Source: Sphingomonadales bacterium UBA2369 (GTDB taxonomy: Bacteria > Pseudomonadota > Alphaproteobacteria > Sphingomonadales > Sphingomonadaceae). Taken from it: DNA of 64,000 nt. Shown one piece after another: positions 42,531 to 51,166 of this stretch. The stretch lies in the NCBI GenBank assembly GCA_002344055.1, contig DDTH01000013.1, forward strand, positions 166,886 to 230,885. Reading direction: 5' to 3'. Below the pieces are notes generated by a model. The model did not search any database and had not been told where the DNA came from. It worked only from the letters and a program-made list of their open reading frames with translations. Made by a program: the position numbers and the translations under genes. Position 1 is the stretch's first letter; each line of letters begins with the position of its first letter.

Positions 42531-43682
42531 TCACCGGGAAGGGGAGATGCCGGCGTAGAAGCGGTCGGTGATCCGCTGGTTGAGGATGATGTTCTCGGCC
42601 GGGGCGCACGGCGTGTAATCGTAGTCGATCGTCACGCGGCCCGCGGCGAGACTGGCAGCATCGTTCTGCGACCCGTCGAACCAGGCGCTCGCGCCGACCA
42701 GCCGGCCGGTCGAGGCGAGCAGCCGGAAGTTCGCGTTGATCGATTCCAGGATGTCGCGGATCAGGCCGGGAGTGACCGGCTTGTCCACCGCCCACATCAG
42801 GCCCGCGGCGATCGTGTCCTGCAGGACCTGGCCGGTGCGGACCGCGCTTTCGAATTCGAACTTCGGTTCGTCCGAGCAGGTGCGGTTGCCCCAGAAGCGA
42901 TAGCCGCTCTTCCGGACGATCGTGGTGACGTTGGCGGCGTTCAGGACGCCAGCGTCGTTATCGGCGCTCTGCAGATCGAAATGCCGATCGAACAGCAGAC
43001 CGGTCGCGCCGGCGACGGCGACGTTGCTGAGCGTTTTGTGGAAGCCCGTCTCCTGGTCGATCCTGGCGCGCGTGCCGAGCGCGGTCGCGATCTGCTCCCC
43101 GGCGAAGCCGGTAAAGTCATTGTCGATCAGCATCAGCTCGCGCGCCGAGAATTCGGCGCGGTAGAGTACGGCCTCGGCAACGCTGTCGGCGCCGCCGGCG
43201 ATGCAGCTGGCATAGGCCATGCCGCGCAGCTGGCGGGCGACGGTGGCAAGCGCCTCGGCCACTTCCTGGGTATCGAGGCCGGGGGCGCCGATGATGCGCG
43301 GGCGGACGCCCAGCTGGGCTTCGGCCGCGAGCAATGCCTGCAGGCCGGTGAAGTTACCGCCGGCCGTGCCGCCGATCACGTTGATCGCGGTCGCTTCCTC
43401 GACCGTCACGCCTTCGGACGCGACACCCGGGGCGACGCGCACCACGACCAGGATGGGCGAGCATTGCTGCGCGATCGTGGTCAGCACCTTGGCCAGAGTG
43501 CCGGCGGTCCCGGCCTCGCCGATCGCGGCGCGCACATCGGTGATCAGCACCGGCTTGTCGAGCGGGAACACCTCCGCGTCGGCATCGGCCGCGGTCGCGA
43601 CCAGGCCGATGACGGCGGTCGCGATCGGCGCCATCGGGCGCGCGCCGGTGGTGATCTCGTTGATGGTGATGCCGTGAGCCAT
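42531..43682 (-). CDS. FI: Tail sheath protein (P2 gpFI)
   Basis: 383 residues, near the P2 length (396). Typical stretches are GITINEITTGARPM at the start, VIGLVATAADADAEVFPLDK, RFWGNRTCSDEPKFEFESAV and YTPCAPAENIILNQRITDRF. Forms the contractile sheath. Adjacent to FII; 10 bases after the W stop. Confidence 0.95.
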   Translation of the reverse strand: MAHGITINEITTGARPMAPIATAVIGLVATAADADAEVFPLDKPVLITDVRAAIGEAGTAGTLAKVLTTIAQQCSPILVVVRVAPGVASEGVTVEEATAINVIGGTAGGNFTGLQALLAAEAQLGVRPRIIGAPGLDTQEVAEALATVARQLRGMAYASCIAGGADSVAEAVLYRAEFSARELMLIDNDFTGFAGEQIATALGTRARIDQETGFHKTLSNVAVAGATGLLFDRHFDLQSADNDAGVLNAANVTTIVRKSGYRFWGNRTCSDEPKFEFESAVRTGQVLQDTIAAGLMWAVDKPVTPGLIRDILESINANFRLLASTGRLVGASAWFDGSQNDAASLAAGRVTIDYDYTPCAPAENIILNQRITDRFYAGISPSR

Positions 43683-43692
43683 GGCGAGTTCC

Positions 43693-44061
43693 TTAAGCGG
43701 TGGGCGCGCCGACCAGGCGCAGCGGGAGGGAAAGGCGGGCGATGGAATTCGGGCCGGGGACGTCGGTGCGCCGTCCCTGCAGCGACAGGGTCACCTCGCC
43801 GGGGACGGCGCCGGGGGCGATATCGACGCGATCGAGCTTCAGCCGAGGTTCCCAACGGGCGAGGGCGACGGCCGTCGCCGCGTGCATCAGCAGGCGGGTT
43901 GCCGCGTTGAACGGGGCGTCGATCAGTTCGAACAGCAGCGAGCCGTAATCGCGGCGCATGACGCGCGAGCCGATCGGCGTCGTCAGGATGTCGCCGATCG
44001 ATTGGGCGAGGTGTGCCTCGCCGGCGAGCGGCGCGCCGGTTTCGCGGTCCATGCCGTTCAT
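43693..44061 (-). CDS. W: Baseplate protein W (gp25-like)
   Basis: 122 residues: SIGDILTTPIGSRVMRRDYG and LLFELIDAPFN, the gpW/gp25 signature. Baseplate wedge component. Overlaps the small membrane gene by 4 bases. P2 W is 115 residues. Confidence 0.92.
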   Translation of the reverse strand: MNGMDRETGAPLAGEAHLAQSIGDILTTPIGSRVMRRDYGSLLFELIDAPFNAATRLLMHAATAVALARWEPRLKLDRVDIAPGAVPGEVTLSLQGRRTDVPGPNSIARLSLPLRLVGAPTA

Positions 44062-44249
44062 GCCAGCAGACTCAGCAGCCCGAGGATGGCCGCGGCGCCG
44101 GCGGCGACCGCCGCGATGACGAGCAGCACGAGGCCGGTCATGGCGCGCGCGCCGTGCTGGTCGAGCGACGCCCGATCGGGGATGGTGAAGATGCAGACCA
44201 TGGCAGCGACGAAGGCCACGACTGCAGTCATGCTGAGGCCGGGAATCAT
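44058..44249 (-). CDS. Small membrane protein between V and W
   Basis: 63 residues with two membrane helices (MTAVVAFVAAMVCIF and MTGLVLLVIAAVAAGAAAIL). Overlaps V and W by 4 bases each, so it is surely translated. P2 has no gene here. Function unknown. Confidence 0.72.
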   Translation of the reverse strand: MIPGLSMTAVVAFVAAMVCIFTIPDRASLDQHGARAMTGLVLLVIAAVAAGAAAILGLLSLLA

Positions 44250-44791
44250 TGCGGCACCCCCGTGACTCCGCCGCCCGCTTGAACGCCGATATGCTTGTGG
44301 GTTTTCAGGCTGATCGCGCCGGCCTTCACGTCGCCGGTCGCCTCGGCGCTGCCCTGGATGGAGACGTCGCCCTCGATCGAGACCGGCCCCTTGATCGTGA
44401 CGCCGGCGCTTGCCTCGATCTCCACGCCGCCGGCGGCCAGGATGCGCAGCTTGCCGCCTTCAGGCAGCAGTAGCTCCATCTCGCCTGCCTCGGGATCGTA
44501 GGCGGCGATCGCGCCGTCGGAGAAGATCATCAACTCGCGCAGAGAATTGCCTGCAGGCGGATTGGCTTCGGACGCGATCGCGCCGAAACAGAAAGCGGCC
44601 GCGAGATCACCGTGCGGCGCGACCAGGACAACCTGCTCGCCTGCGGACGGCGGCGACCAGATGCGCGTCGCGCCGGCGCGGCCGCTCGACCAGCGGATCC
44701 AGCTGGTCTCGACGTCGCCCATCTTCACGCGCACCAGACCACGCGCCAGATCGACCTCGGCGATGGTGCCGAGGTTGATCAGGTCGCCCAT
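44246..44791 (-). CDS. V: Baseplate spike protein V
   Basis: 181 residues from ATG 44791, preceded by GAAGG. OB-fold N-terminus (INLGTIAEVDLARGLVRVKM), a glycine/valine-rich beta-helix and the C-terminal THKHIGVQAGGGVTG, the HxH metal-binding tip of P2 gpV spikes. First gene of the V-W-FI-FII-E-T-U-D late operon and 79 bases downstream of the palindrome at 44870-44894. Confidence 0.94.
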   Translation of the reverse strand: MGDLINLGTIAEVDLARGLVRVKMGDVETSWIRWSSGRAGATRIWSPPSAGEQVVLVAPHGDLAAAFCFGAIASEANPPAGNSLRELMIFSDGAIAAYDPEAGEMELLLPEGGKLRILAAGGVEIEASAGVTIKGPVSIEGDVSIQGSAEATGDVKAGAISLKTHKHIGVQAGGGVTGVPQ

Positions 44792-44869
44792 GTCGCCTTC
44801 GAAAATGTCAGGTGCACCGCGCATCGCGCAGCATGGTGGCGAAAGCGGACGCGCGATGCGCGCCCGCTA

Positions 44870-44894
44870 TGTTGTAGAAACCGCGTCTACAACA
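44870..44894. promoter_or_regulatory. Late activator palindrome, site 1 (upstream of V)
   Basis: Arms TGTTGTAGA / TCTACAACA flank 7 bases AACCGCG. It starts 5 bases after the dam stop. Its centre is 91 bases upstream of the V ATG, so a start site about 55 from the centre gives a leader of about 36 bases. Fits the P2 Ogr layout (dyad near -55). Confidence 0.8.
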
Positions 44895-44898
44895 ATCG

Positions 44899-45741
44899 TC
44901 AGCCGTCGTTGGCCGCCTGCGGTTCCAGCGCGGCCACGTTTGTGATGATAAGCTCGCCGGCACTCCGGGCTTTGCTGCCGCCGCCGACGGTGTAGGTGGT
45001 CCGCGCCTCAATCTGGTGAAAGGCACCGAAGATCTCGCGGATCTGCGGGACATCGTTGATCGAGACGATGAAGCGGCCTTTGATTCTGGTCAGCGCCGCC
45101 GCGATCGCGGCGAAGTCGTCGGGTGAGAAGACATCGTTGCCATAATCATCTTCGCAGCCCCAATACGGCGGGTCGAAGTAGAACAGCGTCTCCGGTCGAT
45201 CGTAGCGCGGAATGAATGCGGACCAGCTGAGCTGCTCGATCGTGACGCCGGCAAGGCGCTCGTGAATGTCTGCCAGCATCGGCTCGAGCGTCGTGACGTT
45301 GAAGCGAGCGCTCTGCCCGGGGCTGACGCCGAAGGTCCGGCCCGACACCTGGCCGCCGAAGCCAAGCTTCTGCAGATAAAGGAAGCGGGCGGCCCGCTGC
45401 AGGTCGGTGAGGCGTTCGCCCGGGATCGCGATAAGACGCTGGAATTCGGCGCGGCTCGCGACGCGAAAACGCAGCATGTCGATCAGGTAGGCATAATGCT
45501 CTTGCAGCACGCGAAACAGCGTCGCGACGTCGCCAGAGATGTCGTTGATCACCTCGACTTTCGGACGTCGGCGGCGACGAAAGAAGATGCCGCCCATGCC
45601 GACGCAAGGCTCGGCGTAGAGACCGTGCGGGATCCGGTCGATCATGGCGACGAGGCGACGAGATAGGTTACGCTTGCCGCCGATATAGCCGGCGGCGGGT
45701 TGAACGGGGGTGACGGGCGACAGAAGGGCAGTAGACTCCAT
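44899..45741 (-). CDS. DNA adenine methyltransferase (D12 class)
   Basis: 280 residues. MTase motif I-like AGYIGGKRNLSRRL, AEPCVGMGG, and the catalytic FDPPYWG (about residue 183), the D12/Dam family pattern. Probably N6-methylates GATC or a related site. It lies alone between the tail-fibre group and V with its own structured leader, a cargo (moron-like) gene not in P2. It may protect phage DNA from host or other restriction. Confidence 0.88.
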   Translation of the reverse strand: MESTALLSPVTPVQPAAGYIGGKRNLSRRLVAMIDRIPHGLYAEPCVGMGGIFFRRRRRPKVEVINDISGDVATLFRVLQEHYAYLIDMLRFRVASRAEFQRLIAIPGERLTDLQRAARFLYLQKLGFGGQVSGRTFGVSPGQSARFNVTTLEPMLADIHERLAGVTIEQLSWSAFIPRYDRPETLFYFDPPYWGCEDDYGNDVFSPDDFAAIAAALTRIKGRFIVSINDVPQIREIFGAFHQIEARTTYTVGGGSKARSAGELIITNVAALEPQAANDG

Positions 45742-45907
45742 TGTAAATGCTCTATTTATGGCCCCGCCGGTGCGCCCGGTGGGGAGACTTAGCGCGGCCC
45801 GGGCCGCGCGAGGTGCGGGTGCCAGCCCGCGGCTAGAGCTGTCGACGCAGCTCTGCCCTCCCCGATCTCCTCGGGGTGGATCCCAAATTCAGTTAAACGC
45901 CGCTCGG
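45742..45907. other. Structured non-coding region before dam
   Basis: 166 bases between the tail-fibre stop and the dam ATG. Contains an 18-bp palindrome GCGCGGCCCGGGCCGCGC (45792-45809), AGAGCTG/CAGCTCT (45835-45854), and CCCCGA/TCGGGG (leftward, near 45861-45877). It reads as a terminator/leader or a small RNA. No coding frame stands out. Confidence 0.5.
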
Positions 45908-47698
45908 CTAGAGATTCCCGCCGTAGCCATCGGTCAGCGTGCCGGTGCCGGCCAGCTGCTTGCGGATCGGGCCGTCATGCCGGAACTCGGCCGCGACGAT
46001 CTTCGCCGCGCCCTCCAGGTAGAAGGTCTTGCCGTACGGCCGCGCCCAGCCCGCGCAGTCGATCAAGAACAACTCGGTCGGATCGGCGGGCGCGAATGCG
46101 GCGTGGCCGGCGGCGAGATAGGCGGCGGAGTAAACCTCGGCCGACGGCACGACCTGCTTGGGATCGTGCGTGTCGACGCCGATCAGCAGGCCCTTCGACC
46201 CGCCGACGAAGGCCACGACCGCGCCGTTGGACGCGCCGCCGCGGGAATCGCCGATCGTGCTCCAGGCGCGGTCGTGTTCGGTGAAGGCATTGGCGCTGCT
46301 GTTCACCGCTGGCTTATGCCGGAAATAGGGGTTCGGCCCGTGATGCAGGCTCAAATGCCACCAGATCAAAGTATGCTGCCAGCTGCCCTCCAGCGGCGAG
46401 TTGCTATTCGTCGAGGTGTAGAGGCTGTGCGGGTTCGGGCCGTCGAGCCAGCTGTGGCCGTCCTTGCTGTTCCAGACCACCCAGCGCCGAACCGACTGCA
46501 TGCCGAACGCATTGCCGCTCGAGCCGTAGGATTCGATATCCTCGAACACCAGTTCGTTGTCGTGCTCGACGTTCGGCTGTGACGGACCGAGCGCGTAGAC
46601 TGCCGGCCGCGCAAAGAGCGGCGTTTGCGTCACGACGCCCGCGTTGGTGATGATTCGGAAGTTCGATATCTTGACCCGGCTGCCCTCACCGAGGGCCAGC
46701 GCGAATGCGCCGCTCAGTTCGACATAGGCGTAGTTGATGCCGGGATCCGGTTCGGCGCCGCTGGCCAGCTTCACGTACAGGGCGTTGGCGGCCGAAGTGT
46801 GGAAGGCGGAGGTGCGCCCGGCCATGGCGGTCACGACAGCATCGTCGTCGGCGAACGGCCCGGCGAGCCACTCGCCGAAGATCGGCATGCCGTTCTCGTC
46901 GTTGATCGACAGATCGCAGACGATGTTGGTGTTGCGCGCGCCGACACTGATCGCGCCGGCCGTGCTTTTGTAGACGCCGCCGCCGAGATGCTGCCAGGCG
47001 AACATCGCCTTGGAGAAATTGTTGCGGACCTGCGGCATCAGCACCGGCCTGGTCGCGCCAACGCCGTGGATATGGACCTTCTTCCCGGCCGCGATCGTGT
47101 GCGTACCCAACGACCAGCCGGCGGAATTGCCGCCGATGAAACTTGTCGTGCGGACGCGGACATCCCAGACTTTGGCGAGGTCCGGATCCGCGTTCAGAAC
47201 CGCGATCGCCTTTTCGACCGTTCTGTAGGGTGCGACCAGGGAGCCGGTGCCGGTCGTGTCATTCCCGGTGATATTGTGGACGTTGATGATTGTCGCCGCG
47301 ACGCCCTGCAGCAGCGGGTCCCGCACCCTGGCCATATTGACCGCGACGTAGGACAGGCCATCGTCAGGGCAGGTGATATGGATGCCGGCTATCCGCCAAT
47401 CGTCTCGCGTCGTGTAGTCGTCGCGCCGCATGGTGTAGCGGCGCATGCCGTTGTCGAAGAACTTGACCCCGTAATCGTTGCGATAGCTGATGCCGACATA
47501 GTCGTCGGGGTTGATCCAGCCGATCCGCCGGCGCCGCTGCCCGAGCATGGCGGTCTGCAGATAGGTGGAGGCTAGAAGCGCGGACGCTTCGATGAGCGCG
47601 CTTAATTGAGCCTGCCTGGTCTCTTCGGCCTGGACCAGGACAACGGTCTCCTCGCCCGCGAAAGCGGTGGCGTGGGGCAGTTCGGTGATCTTAGCCAT
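45908..47698 (-). CDS. Tail fibre / tail spike protein
   Basis: 596 residues from ATG 47698. N-terminus MAKITELPHATAFAGEETVV then a beta-rich region (VRVRTTSFIGGNSAGWSLG; KVHIHGVGATRPVLMP) resembling a pectate-lyase-type right-handed helix, and C-terminal GTGTLTDGYGG. Likely the host receptor-binding or depolymerising spike. Overlaps the downstream-facing assembly gene by 8 bases. The long upstream extension in another frame is not used. Confidence 0.78.
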   Translation of the reverse strand: MAKITELPHATAFAGEETVVLVQAEETRQAQLSALIEASALLASTYLQTAMLGQRRRRIGWINPDDYVGISYRNDYGVKFFDNGMRRYTMRRDDYTTRDDWRIAGIHITCPDDGLSYVAVNMARVRDPLLQGVAATIINVHNITGNDTTGTGSLVAPYRTVEKAIAVLNADPDLAKVWDVRVRTTSFIGGNSAGWSLGTHTIAAGKKVHIHGVGATRPVLMPQVRNNFSKAMFAWQHLGGGVYKSTAGAISVGARNTNIVCDLSINDENGMPIFGEWLAGPFADDDAVVTAMAGRTSAFHTSAANALYVKLASGAEPDPGINYAYVELSGAFALALGEGSRVKISNFRIITNAGVVTQTPLFARPAVYALGPSQPNVEHDNELVFEDIESYGSSGNAFGMQSVRRWVVWNSKDGHSWLDGPNPHSLYTSTNSNSPLEGSWQHTLIWWHLSLHHGPNPYFRHKPAVNSSANAFTEHDRAWSTIGDSRGGASNGAVVAFVGGSKGLLIGVDTHDPKQVVPSAEVYSAAYLAAGHAAFAPADPTELFLIDCAGWARPYGKTFYLEGAAKIVAAEFRHDGPIRKQLAGTGTLTDGYGGNL

Positions 47699-48188
47699 CG
47701 GCGCGGGTCCAGACCTGATCGATGCCGACGTCGAGCGCGGCCAATTCTTCCGCCGGCATGTCGGCGATCGCCGCCTCGAGCGCGGCCGCGCGGGCGCGCA
47801 CGGTGTCGATCGCGCGGCCGCGATCGAGCGCCGGCGCGACGTCGATCGTGGTCGCGCCCTCGAGCGCGATCTGGATCGCGGCCCGGGCGATGTCGGCATT
47901 GTCGTCGGCGCGCTGCGCCAGATCGGCGATGGCGTTGCTCCGCCGGCGGGCCTCGATGCGGACCAGGCCGACCGCCTGGGCACGCCGTGCTTCGATTGAG
48001 CTGGACGGCCATCGAAGGGCAGGGCGGCCCTTGTCGCCGGCAACGATCTCCGCGCCCTGTGCCTGCCCGTCCAGCAGCTCGGCGTGGCGCGCAATCGTGA
48101 TCGCGACGGCGCGGGCGGGGATCGGCTGCATGCCGCGCTCGAGGAAGCCGCGCGTGGCGGGATCGAAGTAGATTTTGCGGGCGGCCAT
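47691..48188 (-). CDS. Tail fibre assembly-like protein
   Basis: 165 residues from ATG 48188: MAARKIYFDPATRGFLERG, ELLDGQAQGAEIVAGDKGRPAL and a helical C-terminus, like P2 gpG-type fibre chaperones. It lies between the fibre genes. Overlaps the spike gene ATG. Confidence 0.7.
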   Translation of the reverse strand: MAARKIYFDPATRGFLERGMQPIPARAVAITIARHAELLDGQAQGAEIVAGDKGRPALRWPSSSIEARRAQAVGLVRIEARRRSNAIADLAQRADDNADIARAAIQIALEGATTIDVAPALDRGRAIDTVRARAAALEAAIADMPAEELAALDVGIDQVWTRADG

Positions 48189-48190
48189 GC

Positions 48191-49198
48191 TCAATTCCCT
48201 ACGGCGATGAAGGAGCCGCCCAGGCTGGCCGGGCAGCTGTTGTTGACGCTGAAGCCGGCCGTCGTGATGGTGCTGGTCAGAACCTCGACCGAATTGTTGT
48301 CGATCGAGGCCGACTGGCCACCGCCGCCGGTGACGGCGAAGCAGGCGTTCGGAAAGCTGGTCGGGAAGCTGACCGCGGTGTTGGTGTTCGACGCGGCCGT
48401 GAAGCGGCCCCACTGGAACATCGTGCCGTCATAGAGGCGCGCCCAGCCATTCTGCGCCAGGCTGCGCGCTGCGGTCGCGAACGCCGCGGGGGTCAACGCC
48501 TTGCCGGCTTCGGTGCCGGCGAGCAGTTCGGCCGTGTTCGCGGCGGTGACGGTCAGCGTCCGATTGGCGCTGAGATCGCCACCGCCGGTCACCAGACCCC
48601 CGCCCAGGATCGTACGGACCTTGTCGGCCTTGGCGGCGAGCGACGTGGTGACGCCGGCGAGCAGAGCGGCGAGGCGGGCCGCCAGCTTCAGTGGCGTGAT
48701 GAAGCGCGTGTCGTCTACGCCGGCATCCGTCTCCTCCTGTGTCGCGATTTCCGCGACGCCCTTCACCGTTTCGCTGGCCGGCGGATAGTTGAATGAGGAA
48801 TCGCCGAAGGTGATCTCGCTGACCAGCTGCGGCAGCATCAGGATATCGAGCGACAGCAACATCGTCGCCTTGGCGCTTTTCTGGACGATGGGATCATTCT
48901 GGCCGTAGACGGCGAACAGAGTCCCGTCGGCCAGGAAGAGGCCGAAGCCGCGCACCGTGTAGCTGTCGCTGCTCGCGTCGGTGCAGGTCAGGTGAATCGT
49001 GTCGGCGCCGGCGACCATGCCGGACAGATTGTCGATCCGCTTCACCTCGGCCGGGATGGCGGTCAGCGTGGGGGCCATGACGAAGGTCGAGGCGGTGATG
49101 CCGATCTCCGCCACGTTGAGATCGATCTCGGGTTCGAGCTGCGCCTCGAGGAACTTTTCCCAGCCCAGATTCGTGATGAGAAGCGGGAGTGCTGTCAT
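48191..49198 (-). CDS. Tail fibre protein (gpH-like)
   Basis: 335 residues from ATG 49198. MTALPLLITNLGWEKFLEA at the N-terminus matches the P2/Mu gpH opening, then TRFITPLKLAARLA-type repeats and a collar-like C-terminus (WARLYDGTMFQWGRFTAASN). The start overlaps the I stop. Shorter than P2 H (669), so the C-terminal fibre is reduced; the spike at 45.9 kb may supply receptor binding. Confidence 0.85.
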   Translation of the reverse strand: MTALPLLITNLGWEKFLEAQLEPEIDLNVAEIGITASTFVMAPTLTAIPAEVKRIDNLSGMVAGADTIHLTCTDASSDSYTVRGFGLFLADGTLFAVYGQNDPIVQKSAKATMLLSLDILMLPQLVSEITFGDSSFNYPPASETVKGVAEIATQEETDAGVDDTRFITPLKLAARLAALLAGVTTSLAAKADKVRTILGGGLVTGGGDLSANRTLTVTAANTAELLAGTEAGKALTPAAFATAARSLAQNGWARLYDGTMFQWGRFTAASNTNTAVSFPTSFPNACFAVTGGGGQSASIDNNSVEVLTSTITTAGFSVNNSCPASLGGSFIAVGN

Positions 49199-49851
49199 CA
49201 CTCGGTCTCCAGCAGGATGTTTTCAGGCCCGCTGATCGGCTCGCCATATTCAGTCTGAAAATAGGCGAGCCACATCGGGTCGGTGTCCTCGGCCGCGACG
49301 GCGTCCAGGCGATCGAACAGGGCAATCTGGGCGCCGACCGCGGCGCCGATGAAGCCGCTGACGCGCATGCGCTGAACCATCCGCATGTGCTCGCGCAGCG
49401 GCTTCACACGGTAGATGTCGCGGATGATGCGCTCGGCGAAGTCGGCCGTCGCGCGCTCGCCGCCAGGCGCGACCCCTTCGCCAGTCACCAGCTCGAGCAC
49501 GACATCGAAGGTGTGGGGGTCACCCGGCGGGCTGGTCTCGTGCCATTCGACGATCGAGAGCAGAGCGTCGAAGCGGGCGAGCACGGCATCGACAACGGCG
49601 GGTGTGCCCTTCAGCCGGTGTTCGGCGAGGGACGCGGCGACGGCCGCGCGCTTCGTCGCCTCGCTCCAGCCGGGCTGCCAGACATCGACGCTGAAGCCCC
49701 AGGCGAGCCAGGGCAGCAACTCGGCCGGGCAGGTGGCGGGGTCCCACAGCGGCGCGAGTGGCGCCGGCACCGCGCCGACGCGGTCCAGGAGCGATGCGAC
49801 AGCGCGCTCGACCTTGGTGCTGCCGGGCGGGAGCAGACGTTCAGTTGCCAT
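49198..49851 (-). CDS. I: Baseplate protein I
   Basis: 217 residues from ATG 49851 (GGCGGCT before it; ATG 49860 possible). P2 gpI signature: LLPWLAWGFSVDVWQPGWSE and RAAVAASLAEHRLKGTPAVV. Baseplate assembly. Overlaps J by 11 bases and the H gene by 3 bases. Confidence 0.92.
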   Translation of the reverse strand: MATERLLPPGSTKVERAVASLLDRVGAVPAPLAPLWDPATCPAELLPWLAWGFSVDVWQPGWSEATKRAAVAASLAEHRLKGTPAVVDAVLARFDALLSIVEWHETSPPGDPHTFDVVLELVTGEGVAPGGERATADFAERIIRDIYRVKPLREHMRMVQRMRVSGFIGAAVGAQIALFDRLDAVAAEDTDPMWLAYFQTEYGEPISGPENILLETE

Positions 49852-50743
49852 AGCCGCCATGCTCGATCGCGACCGCGGTGCAGCGCGCCGCCTGGGTGGC
49901 GCCGCAGACCACGTCGGCTGGCGGGGAGACCATGACCACCTTCTGCACGCCAGGCACCGTCAGAGCGGCGTGCAGGCTCGAAATAGGGATGTCGCGGCCG
50001 AGGCGACGACTGTCGGCCAGAAACGCCTGCAGGCTGGCTTCAGCGGCGCTCAGCACCAGGTCGTGATCCGGGCCGCTGAAGGTGTGAACAATGGCCGCGA
50101 CCTCGAACTCGACAAGCTCGGCCGCCTGGACGGTGACGGCGTCGCCGAGCGGTCGCACCGGGCGGCCGTTGACGATCGCCTCCACGGCGGCGATCACCTC
50201 GGGGGAAGGGGTGCCGTCGCCTTCGGTGCTCAGGATCGTGATCAGCACCTCGCCGGGCAGCGGCGACGTCGCGCTCGCATCGGCGACGCGGCCATCGGCC
50301 GAACGGGCGTGGAAGACGTAGGCCAGTTCCGGCCCGGCGACCGACCAGCTTTCCGGCGCAAGCACGATCCGGCGCCGCAAGCTGCCGTCATCCTCCATGA
50401 CGGGAGCGATGCCATCGCCGGGATTGCCGGGATCGACCACCAGGCGCTCGACGCTCAGCAGAGCGGCGAGGTGATCGAGATTGCTGCCCGTGGCATAGGC
50501 CACGAGCAGCTGCTGGGCGCGATCGTTGAACTGCTGCCGCAGCATGAGTTCGCGATAGGCGGCGACCTGCAGCAGCTTTACGACGGGATCGGATTCGACA
50601 TTGGCGTCGAAGATCGGAAGCCGCTCCTGCAGGTCCGCGATATAGGCCGAGAAGATCGTCTCGTAATCCAGCAATTCGACGATCGCCGGCGCAGGAAGGC
50701 GCGACAAATCGACGGCGGTAGAGCTGGCGGCGAGATCGGTCAT
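49841..50743 (-). CDS. J: Baseplate protein J
   Basis: 300 residues: LSRLPAPAIVELLDYETIFS, LMLRQQFNDRAQQLLVAYAT and VTVQAAELVEFEVAAIV. P2 gpJ baseplate wedge protein, P2 J 302 residues. The start has no good ribosome site; the activator palindrome lies 50 bases upstream, so the message may be leader-poor. First gene of the J-I-H-fibre operon. Confidence 0.93.
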   Translation of the reverse strand: MTDLAASSTAVDLSRLPAPAIVELLDYETIFSAYIADLQERLPIFDANVESDPVVKLLQVAAYRELMLRQQFNDRAQQLLVAYATGSNLDHLAALLSVERLVVDPGNPGDGIAPVMEDDGSLRRRIVLAPESWSVAGPELAYVFHARSADGRVADASATSPLPGEVLITILSTEGDGTPSPEVIAAVEAIVNGRPVRPLGDAVTVQAAELVEFEVAAIVHTFSGPDHDLVLSAAEASLQAFLADSRRLGRDIPISSLHAALTVPGVQKVVMVSPPADVVCGATQAARCTAVAIEHGGYGN

Positions 50744-50792
50744 GGCGGCAGACCGGTTTCGGCGGAGGGGCGCGCAGCGGCTAGGCGGTGAC

Positions 50793-50817
50793 TGTTGTAG
50801 AGGCGGCGTCTACAACA
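50793..50817. promoter_or_regulatory. Late activator palindrome, site 2 (upstream of J)
   Basis: Same 25-bp sequence as site 3 core: TGTTGTAGA, GGCGGCG, TCTACAACA. Centre 50805 is 62 bases from the J ATG, so a P2-like start site would give a leader of only about 7 bases. A small rightward gene starts 32 bases on the other side. Confidence 0.85.
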
Positions 50818-50848
50818 GGGGCGCCGGGACCGCGGGGAGGGGCATTGG

Positions 50849-51160
50849 ATGCAGATTCAACGGATCACCGAAGGGGTCAGCTTCAACGACGACGACGCGG
50901 TTGCGAAGGCGATGCGCGAGATGCGCCGGGTACCGGAGCACGAACTTCACTTCTACCTGGTCCAGCGCGACACGCTGAATTCGACCTCGCATCAGACCCG
51001 GCAGGCAATCGCGTTCGCCCAGGCAGAGTTCGATCGCCGCACGACGGCCCGGGCGCGAAAGCATGCTTATGCCACGACCGTGCTATCCAGCGCCCTGGCG
51101 CTCGCCGGCGTGGTCCTGGGCGCCTTCCTGGCCTGGTTATTCAGGCAGCCGCCAATCTAG
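50849..51160 (+). CDS. Small tail-anchored membrane protein (rightward, in late region)
   Basis: 103 residues; GGGGAGGGG lies about 6 bases before ATG 50849. A charged helical N-terminal part (DDDAVAKAMREMRRVPEHEL; RRTTARARKHAYATTVL) and a C-terminal membrane helix (SALALAGVVLGAFLAWLF). No family recognised. It is the only rightward gene between J and S, so it is not part of the late operon and may be expressed in the lysogen. Confidence 0.65.
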   Translation: MQIQRITEGVSFNDDDAVAKAMREMRRVPEHELHFYLVQRDTLNSTSHQTRQAIAFAQAEFDRRTTARARKHAYATTVLSSALALAGVVLGAFLAWLFRQPPI

Positions 51161-51166
51161 CGCAGG

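Noticed and set aside
42162..43910. 582-codon rightward frame opposite the tail sheath genes
   Set aside because: Same reason: antisense to FI/FII, no conserved motif.
44899..45741. Dam gene as the start of a restriction-modification pair
   Set aside because: No restriction enzyme gene lies beside it; neighbours are tail genes.
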